Shown here: piece after piece, positions 11,345 to 21,676 of the stretch
How the letters are laid out: every line of letters begins with the position of its first letter
Position numbering within the stretch: the stretch's first letter is position 1
From: Rhyacophila brunnea
Taxonomy: Eukaryota > Arthropoda > Insecta > Trichoptera > Rhyacophilidae
NCBI GenBank assembly: GCA_022495005.1
Contig: JAGYXB010002071.1
Location: 744,001 to 808,000 of the forward strand
Direction of reading: 5' to 3'
Length of the DNA stretch: 64,000 nucleotides
Made by a program: the position numbers and the translations under genes
Notes under the pieces: generated by a model
Told to the model about the DNA's origin: nothing
Databases searched by the model: none
Seen by the model: the letters and a program-made list of their open reading frames with translations, nothing else

Positions 11345-11862
11345 AACCGGCGTGACCTCGTCGTATTATTTAATTCGTATTGCATCTGCATCACTTACAG
11401 CCTGTCGCAGGAGTGAGAGAAAGAGAAAATGTCTATCCCTGCGCATTAAACTAAGACGTAATTTCTCGTCATCATCGCGTAGTAGGCTCTTGGTACAGCG
11501 TTATAATACGTTGACGATGAGTGTAATGGGTATTCCAAAATAATACATACCAACCGGCGTGTCCCCGTCGCATGATTTGATTCGAATTGTAACACTTGCG
11601 GTCTGTCACAGGAGTGAGAGAAAGAGAAAATATAAATCCCCGCGCTTTAAACTAAGAGCTTGTCCAGGTGACGCATGTCTCGCCGCAATACGGCGCGAGT
11701 GCATGTGGACAGATCAGTGAGGTCACCTGTACCTTGACCGCGCGCGAGAATTGACTTGCGGCGATTACGTGTGTACGCTATCTTGACAAGGCCTTAGGCA
11801 TAATTTCTCTTCATCGCGAACAGTAGGCTCTTGGTATAGCATAATAAATACGTTGACGATGA
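11345..11862. repeat. Tandem duplication, unit about 200 bp, second unit interrupted
   Basis: Unit 1 (11345-11526) and unit 2 (11553-11862) share, in order, ACCGGCGTG, CAGGAGTGAGAGAAAGAGAA, TTAAACTAAGA, AGTAGGCTCTTGGTA and ACGTTGACGATGA. Unit 2 is longer because of an insertion at 11652-11797. The function of the unit is unknown. Confidence 0.8.
11652..11797. mobile_element. Small TIR insertion inside a tandem repeat unit
   Basis: Relative to the first repeat unit, about 146 bp are inserted after TTTAAACT. The inserted DNA starts CTAAGAGCTTGTCCAGG and ends with the inverse of CTAAGGCCTTGTCAAGA, giving terminal inverted repeats of about 17 bp with a few mismatches. It is GC-rich and non-coding. 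The target duplication is unclear, so the superfamily is not assigned. Confidence 0.65.
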
Positions 11863-13244
11863 TTGAATCCAAGTGATCCAAAAGAATACAAAAAAATATA
11901 ATTTTCACGGCGAATGGGAAATTTGTTAATTGAGAGCGATGGTTAAAGACAAAGTGTAGTTTAATTTGTGACGCCTCTGTGTCCTCAGCCAAATATAATA
12001 CGTTTGTTTATGTGACATAATACGTAAAATAAATTTGAATTTGATTGATTGTATATGTACGGTGAGAAGTAGCCGAAAACATAAATAATTATGGTTTCAC
12101 GAAATATATTCACAACCAACCAGTGTCGTGGCGTCACATATAAAAAAACTATGAATGACATCCCTCATTGTATGAGAGGCTATTAAAAGAAATTAATTCA
12201 TGGAAATTTAGGCGGTGTCGTTACGGCGAACGCGCCAAATCGCGAAATGAAGACCATTAGCTAGGTACCGAAAACAATATTCCGACAAAACTTGTGGCAC
12301 TCCGCCTTACACACAGTGTGCGCGCGGAAGCCAAGTTGGCGCCCAAAAATAGTGCTCGGGGAACATGATCCTGCGTTATTTTCGTAGAGCGAAAAGTTTT
12401 CTCGGGCAGTCGGAAAAAAAGAAAAAATTCTTCAACAAAACAGATTTAATGCAACACTAAATACCTACTTGTGCTTAAGTCTTAGGGGCCACAACTTGTA
12501 GTTGAGTATCCACGATTTGTTGATAGAAGAAGCGACGAGGCGCGGTAAAGTATTAAGCGATATATGAGTGGTATTCAGCCATGACGGTTAGCACGGTTTT
12601 AGAGGCGATCATTCTGCCAGTTATCCACCGTGTTTAATAAATACCTTCTATAATTATTACTTTATTTTGTTTATATAGATAATATAAGAATATCATATTT
12701 TACACCCAACGTAGATAATGCCGTAAAAGCCTACATATAGATATATCGGGTTCCAGGGCAAAAGTTTGTTTTGTCACGTTTTGATGAAAATGTCATTTTA
12801 ATTCTAGTACGAGTATGTGTACAGAATGCTGGCCGTTTTGTGTATAATCGATTTTGTCAAAAGTTAGCACACAGAAGTTATTATGTCATGAAAACATGTT
12901 GTAAGTCAATTCTATTTACATCCGTATTATTATTTTTCAAACTGTAAATAGGAAAATACACAAATAATTTAATGGCTGCTTTATCAGTAGTCAACTAAAT
13001 TAAAATTAATGCATTGCGGATCCAGTATACCTAGTAAGAAAGAGTTATTTTTTTTATTTAAATCCGAATTATTTGAATAATATGGCAATAATATTTTCAA
13101 AATATACATTTTAATAATTACAAGATAAACTTTTTATTTACAACTTTTTTAAATTTTCTGTTCAATTATTATGCTCAATATGCTCAAACTTATACTCGAT
13201 AATAATATGAAGTAAATAAAGAACAAACAAACAAACAAATATAC
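11863..13244. other. AT-rich stretch, nothing recognised
   Basis: No supported gene or element. A short piece at 12778-12810 (GATGAAAATGTCATTTTAATT) resembles the left end of the dispersed repeat at 13245. Confidence 0.45.
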
Positions 13245-13567
13245 AATACTAAAATGTCATTTTGATTTCCATAGTATATATTCCAACGTATATATTAATA
13301 ATTTAGTTGCTAGGACCACCCACTTAACGACCAATACTAGTGGATTGGATTACGGATTTCTTCCGAAATAACTTTTCATGCAAAACAGAATTAACTGAAA
13401 ATGAATTCAATTCTACTTAAAGATGGCTAATAGTATTAAAAGAATGCATTGGCATCGTGTTCAGATATATTCTAACAGTTTCAAATGTCTAGCTAGTCGG
13501 AAAGTTAGTTAAAAATCGATTGCAAGATTTGTACTGGATAAACAACCACCGGACAAACAAGAATACT
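13245..13567 (+). repeat. Dispersed repeat, copy 1 of an inverted pair
   Basis: About 320 bp that reappears in reverse complement at 29899-30222. Shared blocks include GATTACGGATTTCTTCCGAA, AACAGAATTAACTGAAAATG, TTTCAAATGTCTAGCTAGTC and CAACCACCGGACAAACAAGA. It has no coding potential. Ends show no clear terminal repeats, so the class is unknown. Confidence 0.85.
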
Positions 13568-14294
13568 GGCTAATATAAAAACATTGTAAAAATAGCTTTT
13601 GTTTATGTTACGTATTTGTGTAACGGATCGATACTCAATATAATTACTATTTGTCGGAATCAATTAAGTATACTTTAGTAAACGATAGATAAAACTATTT
13701 ATTTAATTTCTGGTTTAAAAAATGACAGACGTCAGAATAGATGATCAGCTTAGTTGGTGGAATCAAACGTCACTAGTCTGATGGCAATCGCCCCAGAAGC
13801 ACAATGTTGTCGAATTTAATACTTACAGTGTAATGTTCTTAATTATAACTTTATATAAAATCAAATAATATATTATATTTCATCCACTCCATATTTTTCT
13901 TAGGTCTATCAACAAAACAAATAGAAAACAATGACATACATATTTATAAATCTATATATCTTACCATTATACAAAATTCTCGTGCTACATACAACTCAGT
14001 GACGTGCGGTAGCCTTTTCTTATAATAGGGGTGTTCTTGAAAAATATATATTATATACTTACCTACCTAATATTTGCTACATATTACTACTTTTTTTTTT
14101 AAATACTTTAAAAACTTTAGAAGTAAAGTTAAGCAAATTAATTGTACCATTAGACAATAAATACCTGCATAATATTATTACTTAGTACTATATCGAGTAT
14201 GTCTAGGGATGCGGAGCAACTGCAGCATTTATGGACAGCATGACACTGTTACAACTAGTGTATAAATAAATATACATCGCATTCGCATGTCGAA
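13568..14294. other. AT-rich stretch, nothing recognised
   Basis: No gene supported. CAGTGACGTGCGGTAGCC at 14000-14017 may be a lone hAT-like terminus. Confidence 0.4.
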
Positions 14295-14449
14295 ATTAAG
14301 TATGGCGCCTATAGCATAGTGGTCCTATGTGCATGGACGCGAAACCAGAGAGACGCAGGTTCGATTTCTGCTGGGTGTCTTACTTTTTTCAAAAAAGATT
14401 TTTTCTATCGGTTATAATATATTTTCTCAGAAGTGTTTTCAAAATTATG
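14295..14449 (+). repeat. tRNA-derived SINE-like unit, copy 1
   Basis: The tRNA-like head is 14304-14379. It starts GGCGCCTATAGCATAGTGG (box A-like), contains GGTTCGATTTC (box B-like), and its last seven bases can pair with the first seven with wobbles. It is followed by about 70 bp of unrelated tail (TTTTTTCAAAAAAG ... AAGTGTTTTCAAAATTATG) that is also present in copy 2. Mutations in the T arm and anticodon arm argue against a working tRNA gene. Confidence 0.7.
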
Positions 14450-14629
14450 TATTATATATTATTAGCAAGTTCAAGTTACAACAAAAAAATCTTGAAGTGA
14501 TCCGTGACGTCAGTTAGCAATTAAAGTAATAATTACTTTGATTTAATAATACAAAATATGATCGCCAATAGTAACTCAATTTGGAAAGGGCTTCAGAGTA
14601 TTAAAAGCCATTAGTTAAAATTTATCGCG

Positions 14630-14784
14630 ATTAAGTATGGCGCCTATGGCATAGTGGTATATGTGCACGGCGCGAAACCCGAGTGATGCAGGTTCGATTC
14701 CTGCTGGGTGTCTTACTTTTTTCGAAAAAGATTTTTCTATTGGTTATAATATAGTTTCTCTAAAGTGTTTTCAAAATTATGTAT
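14630..14784 (+). repeat. tRNA-derived SINE-like unit, copy 2
   Basis: Second copy of the unit at 14295. The tRNA-like part is 14639-14712 with box A-like ATGGCATAGTGG and a perfect T arm, GCAGG-TTCGATT-CCTGC. The 7-bp acceptor stem forms with G-T wobbles. The tail matches copy 1 for about 70 bp. The shared 5' flank ATTAAGTATGGCGCC suggests local duplication or a conserved SINE head. The anticodon arm is irregular, so I call it tRNA-like, not a tRNA gene. Confidence 0.7.
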
Positions 14785-15377
14785 GTTCAAATATACATAG
14801 TATGTTAACAATTTTTATTTATATAAGGGTAGATAGATGTGTGTCGGTTTGTGTTAAACTTCAGTAACGCGTCGTCTGGTGCCTCCTTTAGAGATATCCA
14901 TTTCAATCCCGCTAATGATATCCTCATATTTTATTTTCATACTAAACTTGGTATTTACAACAATATGTCAAACGCGAGATGTAACGTTGGAGTACGGAGA
15001 GATTTATCGAGCGTAATATAATATTGTTGACAAAAGTTTTTCGTAGAATTTCGTTTGCCATTTTGCACCTACATATAAAACGTAAATCACAGTGATTATT
15101 CCCATGTATTTTTGGTTAAGCTGACAGTTATTGTTAGTCCTTTCGAAGTACCTAGTACGTATTATTCAGCACAAATTCACATAGGTAAGTGTTTTTTTTC
15201 GGTCGTATGGGCGTTGGATTCCTGACACGTTACAACCCTGTCTTGATTAATGATAACTAGCAAAAAAAAACCGTTTTCATTTCAACCAATCGGCTTTATA
15301 TAGGATATGCTATAATTGTTATTTTATATCAGAATAATATTTTCCGAGGAGGTAACGTGATAACTACGTATTTATGA
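14785..15377. other. AT-rich stretch, nothing recognised
   Basis: No gene or repeat supported. Confidence 0.5.
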
Positions 15378-15626
15378 ATCATCATCATCAGCCGGGGTCA
15401 ATCCACTGCTGGATGAAGGCTTCCCCAAGCTTTCTCCAACTTTCTCGGTCCTGTGTCGTTCGCTGCCACGTATTTCCGCCGAACTTTACCAGTTCGTCAA
15501 TCCAGCGGCTTTTAGGGCGACCCTGTGGCCGTTTCGTGCCCCTTGGGTACCATTGGATGACGGCATTTGTCCAGCGGCCGTCCTTTCGGCGAGCAATGTG
15601 CCCCGCCCATCTCCATTTCAGCTGTA
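15378..15626 (-). pseudogene. LINE reverse transcriptase C-terminus (RTE/CR1-like)
   Basis: Read on the minus strand this is the last part of a non-LTR retrotransposon ORF2, downstream of the reverse transcriptase. It includes KWRWAGHIARRKDGRWT, then GRPKSRWIDELVKFGG and finally RESWRKLGEAFIQQWIDPG before the stop at 15388-15390. The frame is open throughout, so this end is relatively young. After the stop comes a GATGATGATGAT tail, the usual 3' end of such elements. The rest of ORF2 is missing (5' truncation, typical of target-primed reverse transcription). Confidence 0.9.
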
Positions 15627-15721
15627 ATACATTATAATATGTAATACGTTCATTACGTAACTTATTACATTACGTAAACAAGCAAATGTATGTTCACACA
15701 TCTCAGTACTAGTACCTACTT

Positions 15722-16140
15722 CATGGCCGCCACATCTTGAAGCGGGCCCCCAGGCTAGAATCTTCGGCGCCCCCCCCTACCTATCGCTACGGTTAAAGTC
15801 ACTGAGACAATCTACAGTTGTGTAATACAATTAGTGTTCAAGGTAAAATTTAGGGTATTTTATAGCGATTTTTTTGTATTTTTAGGTAATACACGACGGT
15901 AATAGGTACACGAGTTGTCGAATATCGACAAACAAACAATCAAAAATTCGCACAAGTACATTCTTTGAAATGTTAGTATGCTTAAAGAGAAATAGCGCCG
16001 CTGGCGACATTTTTTACTATTAGTGCAATTTTGTGATGTGTGTTTATCTCACTTGGCTGGTCGATCCGCCACACCGGATCCCCCTAAAGCCCGGGCCCCC
16101 AGGCTAGAGCCCTGTCAGCCCCCCCCTTGTGGGGGCCATG
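15722..16140 (+). mobile_element. hAT-like MITE, CATGGCC family, copy B
   Basis: A 419-bp element flanked by perfect 8-bp duplications ACCTACTT at 15714-15721 and 16141-16148. Terminal inverted repeats are CATGGCCGCCAC on the left and CATGGCCCCCAC on the right. The termini are very GC-rich (GCGGGCCCCCAGGCTAGA occurs near the left end and a near copy near the right). The middle is AT-rich and shared with 1205-1603 and 40168-40510. Confidence 0.9.
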
Positions 16141-16189
16141 ACCTACTTATACTGTTGTGTTTGTGTTAGATATAAAATATTGAACATTC

Positions 16190-16213
16190 CAATCTCGGGG
16201 TTTTCCGAGATTG
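16190..16213. repeat. Perfect 9-bp stem hairpin
   Basis: CAATCTCGG and CCGAGATTG form a perfect stem around the loop GGTTTT. It may be a scrap of the nearby CTCGAGATTCGGGAT-rich hAT relic family. No function is implied. Confidence 0.5.
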
Positions 16214-16799
16214 TGAGTTCCCGAGAGTAGTGTTAATAATTAATACGGTCAACTGTTTGCGCTAAATGATTGACTATTAAGTTGGTATTGCCTAATTAAC
16301 GAGTATCAAGAAATAATAATCATTTGCCAACTTACATTAAATTTGAAGTAGGTATAAGCAACATCTATGGTATAAGCATTAGAATCGGAATTAGCAATTT
16401 CGTACTTCAGTGATTCGCAATGATTGGAAAAGACAAACGATTGTGCCTACTTACAATAGTACCTACATTCAAATATTTTTCGCCTACTGCATCGGCAGGA
16501 GACAGGGCAAATGGCAAATGCATAGATAATACGGATACTGTACTGGCTGTCAGAATCTAGAATCTGATGCTTTTAACGGGTGATTCCAAAAATAATAAAG
16601 TCGAACATCAAAATATAACAAAAACGTCAGAAACATTTAATTGTATCAACTTTATTTATATATAGCAGTGTCGTGCGGTCCATAGATGCTGTAGATGCGA
16701 AGTATCCCAAGAAATAATCGACAAAACGTTATGTAAGTATTATGTATGCATTGTGCAATTGTATAAAGTATTTTACTTGACTTATGAGGGGTTCTTCTT
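16214..16799. other. AT-rich stretch, nothing firm
   Basis: AGCAGTGTCGTGCGGTCC at 16667-16684 may be a lone hAT-like terminus. No partner end was found. Confidence 0.35.
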
Positions 16800-17350
16800 A
16801 ATTATCGATCGAGAGAAATTTTCGAGATTTTCCATCCCGAATATCGAGAATTGAAATTTTTAACATTTCGGGATTTCTTTATTATCAAATATTAATTGAA
16901 AAAAAAAACGATTTTATATATGAAAAACGTGGACAGAAAACACAAAACGTTCAAAGACTGATCGGGGCAACACAATTAAGCCAACGTCGACTCAAAATGA
17001 GCATAATTTTTGCAACATCAGGGAATTTTGTATCTCGTACAAAGCGTACGCGATCGACAGTCTGTTTTTTGAAATTCCATTTTAATAAGTAATGTTTTGA
17101 ATTATTTTTGTTTTCCTACTTCTATTTTGTGTCTTCTTACATAAATTAAAAAAAATCATATTTTTTTTTAAATTTGTTTGTTTTTACACCGATTTTAGGA
17201 TTTTTACAGGTTTATTTAAAATTCCCGATATTTCGAGAATTCTCGAGAATCCTTTTCTGGAAATCCCGAATCTCGAGAATTCAAAATTTCATCATTTCAG
17301 GAAATCCCGAATCTCGAGATTGAGATTTTCTCGGGAAATACCCAACTCTA
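16800..17350 (-). mobile_element. hAT relic, CTCGAGATTCGGGAT family, copy 1
   Basis: About 550 bp that is the reverse complement of the element at 54039-54658. It shares the subterminal repeats CCCGAATCTCGAGA and the middle blocks GTCGACTCAAAATGAGC and CTGATCGGGGCAAC. The right end CCCAACTCTA (17341-17350) corresponds to the TAGAGTTGGG terminus of the other copy. The left terminus is lost or rearranged. Read on the minus strand, the middle contains KFPDVAKIM and, in another frame, SVFERFVFS, which look like a frameshifted hAT dimerisation domain. Confidence 0.75.
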
Positions 17351-18384
17351 GCCACGATTCATATACTTAACTATAATGTTAAAATTCCGTAATACATTAT
17401 GTAGCAACTAGTAAACAATAATTCCTACGAGCAAAAGCCACCACACGCCTCTCGTATATGAGTAGGAGCGATTTTTCTCTGATTTTTTTAATATTCATTC
17501 CTCTCATTACATTGTTACACTACGCGGTTTAATGCACAGTTAAGTACAATGACTAAAATAAATATATAATGTTATAAAAAAGTAGTATCAATATAATAAT
17601 AATTATTGTCAGATTGAACGTAAAATACGTTTAGTTGCAGAATTGATAGTTTACTGCGGGAATACACATTCATTGTCTGTTTACAAACAACGCTCAGAGG
17701 TGTGGGAAATCGGTTGGAAAATCGTTTCTAATCAACCTCTTTGCGTTAATAATCGAGCCCTTAATAGGTGACAAGCGGTACAATGATACGTCTGCAGTAC
17801 CTACGCAAGGTTCGGCAAGGTTAATTAACAATTCGCCCGCTGGAAACACATCGCGAAAATACATCACTTTAGAAACGACGAGGTCTATTAATTCTTTTAT
17901 AATATGTTACAGCCATGTTACAACAGAGGTCGGCCCCGCCACCGCATTGCCGTGAAGGGCGTATCTAATATAAATTTGGAAAATCACCGAGAGCTGTCAG
18001 TTGTTAATAAAAAATCTTAATAGAACAGTTTAAATTAGTTTTATGTAGGTATATTATGTATTTCCCAATGTAATATTATGGATATGTGTAGAATTTCATA
18101 GTAAAATCGATTGCTGTCGTTTTTAGGGTTTCTTGTTGTTGTCGAAATTTAGGGTCTGGTTTACTGGTGCAATTATCAGCAGGTACCTACGTGTTGTCCT
18201 GTCGATGTTCTGATAATGGTACAGTGGCGATGGATGGAAGTATGCTGTTAGTATCCGACATAAATAGTGCACATTAAACTTTGACAGGCATACGTATTTG
18301 TTTTCATTGAAATAACACTACAGATTTCAGATAGCGTTGGTTAGTTATTAAAAATCAATTAATCCCTTCCTAAACCAAACCATA
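17351..18384. other. AT-rich stretch, nothing recognised
   Basis: No supported gene or element. Confidence 0.5.
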
Positions 18385-18670
18385 ATATTGATACTATCGA
18401 CCAAGATTACTTGATGGAATTTTTACTTTAATTCTAATGGATAAAGTATTCCAATTGAGTTGTTTTTGGGGTCCGGGTTTCGCCTTTCGGCATCTTCGGG
18501 CACTATGCGCACTCACCAATGGCATTACACACTGACAACGTATACAGTTAATTCTAACTTATATAATAAATGAATACAATGAAGTAGGTAAAAACTTTAT
18601 CACCTACCTACCTATGAAGTCAAGAATCACAATAAAAAATATAACAAATAAATTGTGAATAGTTGAAGTG
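18385..18670 (-). repeat. Hammerhead-motif repeat, copy 1 (decayed)
   Basis: Dispersed non-coding repeat of about 290 bp, oriented on the minus strand. It shares ATACTATCGACC, GATGGAATTTTTACTTTAAT-like and CACACTGACAAC blocks with 63666-63961 and 52703-52860. The hammerhead-like centre is at 18456-18515. In this copy CTGAAGA has become CCGAAGA and the GGGTC cleavage-site block has become GGAC, so it should be inactive. Confidence 0.85.
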
Positions 18671-21663
18671 TCAATACAATCAATAGACGTATAAATCCGT
18701 CAAAACCCTAATAATAGATCATTAGATAGTAATCAATAATAATAAATTCAATAGGTGTAAAATCATCAATACTGGGAATTTAATGGAGTTAAATAATGAA
18801 ATATATCAATAATATAAGTACATACTAATAATAAATAACAATGGGTATTAATAATCCATAATGTGTAAATGCCAGGCTTAAAAGAGAAAAGTTAATGTGG
18901 CAAATAATTAAATAGATTCTGTTGACTAAGCATAATATGTAAATTACTCGAATACAAAACGCTGACATCCTTCCCAAGGACAATGGTGTAAAAACATTGA
19001 CCTGGCCACAAATTAGGAGTGAGAAAAATTCTGGCAATATTGTAGCAGCCAACCAACACAGTAGCAAATGGAAAACAAACAAAAACCCTGAAATAATACA
19101 TAGTTTTCCATGCGAAACTTTAGGGCTAGCAAATAACACAAAAATAATACAACAGAATGCTCTGCCTCGTGTATGTGTGTTTTTTTTGCTCTCGACATGT
19201 GGCGAAAGCTCAAAACTCCACGAGCGTCGTCACGTAGGCGTAGAAGTGTAAGCTTATTTGTTTTCTTCAATGAAAAGTGACACCGTGACAGTTACAATAA
19301 AATTGAACGTAACGTGATAATAATAATGCGATCGTGTCAAATAACCACAATATAATAATGTAAATTATCATTTTCGCTAGTATGCTGAGCGTATCGAGTG
19401 GATGTGATAATAACAGACTTTAGCAACAGTTGTTGCCCAACTGCAAGAGACAGGTAAGAAGAGATCCGAGCAGCTTGGAGAGAAGAGCGATCTTTTGTGG
19501 CGTCGAAGAGACGAGGTTGCGATGGCATGTCGACAATTATTTTTTTTTTGGATTTTGTTGGCAACGTTTGCAATTTTAGTGACCACCATCCTCATTTATG
19601 AGGCGCAAAAGATATTATGAAGAGTTAGCCGTTCAGCAAAAAAATTGCGGCTGTGCTCTTAATCAAACCATTAAAAAATAGCATGAAAGTTATTCCAGAC
19701 TCGGGGTCGAACCCGTACCCACTGTTTGATATATGTATTGTATATAATCTCTTAGCGTGGCATTGCGTTGACAAATCAGTATCGAAAATGTATCGTTTTT
19801 GCACACCCTCCCTTTTCATCGTTTCGCCTGATGCCAAAATTTATATGCTTGCATACAAATTATACAAGGGTTTTCAAAAATTCACGTGCACAATTATTTA
19901 TCCGAAACTCAATCCACATCCACATCTGCAAACTTTGATACTAAATTAAATGTAATTTGGAAAGTCCTTGCTTTACAAATTTGAGAGCTTTATTGAAATT
20001 ACATTTATAAAAACACGCATCGTTACTTCCGATGAATCAGAAAAAATATGACCACACTTTGTCAATACATTTCCACACGGTTCCAACCACCGAATACAAA
20101 AGAAAACATTACCATTTGAATAAAAAAAACATTTCAAATGTATTGATACAAAGTAATGATTGAAAACTATTTGTATATAGTATTTCTTGGTTCACGGACA
20201 GATGTATCTTAGTCTGGACTAATCATAAAATACAATAGAAAAAACCGAATATAGATGGTTTTATGAATATGTATAGGGATAAACAACTCAATCCGTGTCA
20301 GCATATTGATCGGCGATATTAAATAAGTGACCGCGATTACAAATTCATTAATATTTATTTCCCGTAGTATCCAATTATAGCAAACACAGTAAATAGCTTA
20401 CTGCAATTATAATTTCCGGAATATCCATTTTTCCACATTGTCAGCCATATAAAATGACGAACTCCATATAGAGTAGCTGACTCCTCAATTATAATAATTA
20501 TTTCCTAAAAATTCTTTTCAAGATTTTATTTTAATTGTGAGTACGTCAATAAACAGCGGATCATAATTCATTGGACATGTCACTCGAATGTAAGTTCCCG
20601 GACTGTTAGTATCTCAGTCTCTCCGCCCAACATCTCATTCTACCGAGACTCGGACCTCGGAACAGTATCATAAGTATTGTAACATAACTACTTTAACATA
20701 CTCCTGTACCGACTATTTACGCTGCAAATAAAACTCGCTCCTCCATGACCCCACATATACATAGGTAGGTACTTGGGGATGATAATGATGACACAATACC
20801 GTTTCTCCGAAGTGTCTATAATACATGTTAACTATTCCAATTAAATTAGTAGCATCCGATAATAAAAAGCTAATTGTAATCCAGGTACACTGTTCGATGA
20901 AAAAACACGAGATCTCCAGCGTGGAGCTTTTTCATTTACAAATAAAAGAACGCTATAATTACCCACCCACTTCATAATTAATTTTCTTTAGTTTGGGTAA
21001 CAGAACTCATAAACGAAGGTATACGATTACTTTGATTCGTCGAGTATTTTAAATCGTAATCTTGTTAGCGTTTAGAATGGTTGTCTAAGTCAGGGGTCTG
21101 TATTTTTTTTAGACTTGTAATAAATAATAATATATGAAATGTAAAAAAATACAGAGATATTAATAAAAACGAATAAAAACAAAAATATTGGATTAATAAC
21201 CAACTACACTACAGCATAACTGTATGTATCCCTGGTTAACGTAAGTTTTTTTGGCTATTTTCCTTTAAACAATTAATTATCTATGGTTGTATCCCATCCT
21301 TAAACCCGCAAAAATATGTCATACCTTCCAGCCTTATTATTATTGTCATTCAGGCACTTAATAATCACGGGCCATCATTCTGACCGTGATTTAATGACAG
21401 TGAGTTATTCGCCAACAACGAGAGAGTCAAGTTGCTACAGTGTGGCCGTAGTTTAAAAGTAAGAACTCAATACGAGTCTCCGTACGAGCTCGGTCGATCA
21501 GATCATCTATTCAAGCCGTGTTACCAACACATGGTGTCTTATCATTCATACAAAAGTCATCATCATTAATATTAACCCAAGTATGACACCCCAAAACTAT
21601 TTACCGACTGGTGCGTGAGTGCATGACCCGGGACCAGAGTTCCACTGCGCGTCAGCCCTCTCA
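18671..21663. other. AT-rich stretch, nothing recognised
   Basis: Several open frames of 60-104 codons overlap on both strands around 18825-19950, but none shows a domain, signal peptide or compositional sign of coding. GGGGTCGAACCC near 19704 resembles a tRNA box B, with no matching box A. Confidence 0.45.
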
Positions 21664-21676
21664 CCCCCCCCCCCCC
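21664..21676. repeat. Homopolymer C tract
   Basis: Thirteen consecutive C residues beside CAGATCCGGAG. Isolated simple repeat. Confidence 0.9.

Noticed and set aside
15374..15637. An 87-codon plus-strand open frame
   Set aside because: It is the antisense of the LINE C-terminus, which reads convincingly on the minus strand.
19653..19949. Possible tRNA or SINE because of GGGGTCGAACCC
   Set aside because: The box B-like word is present on the minus strand, but no box A, acceptor stem or anticodon arm could be found at proper spacing.
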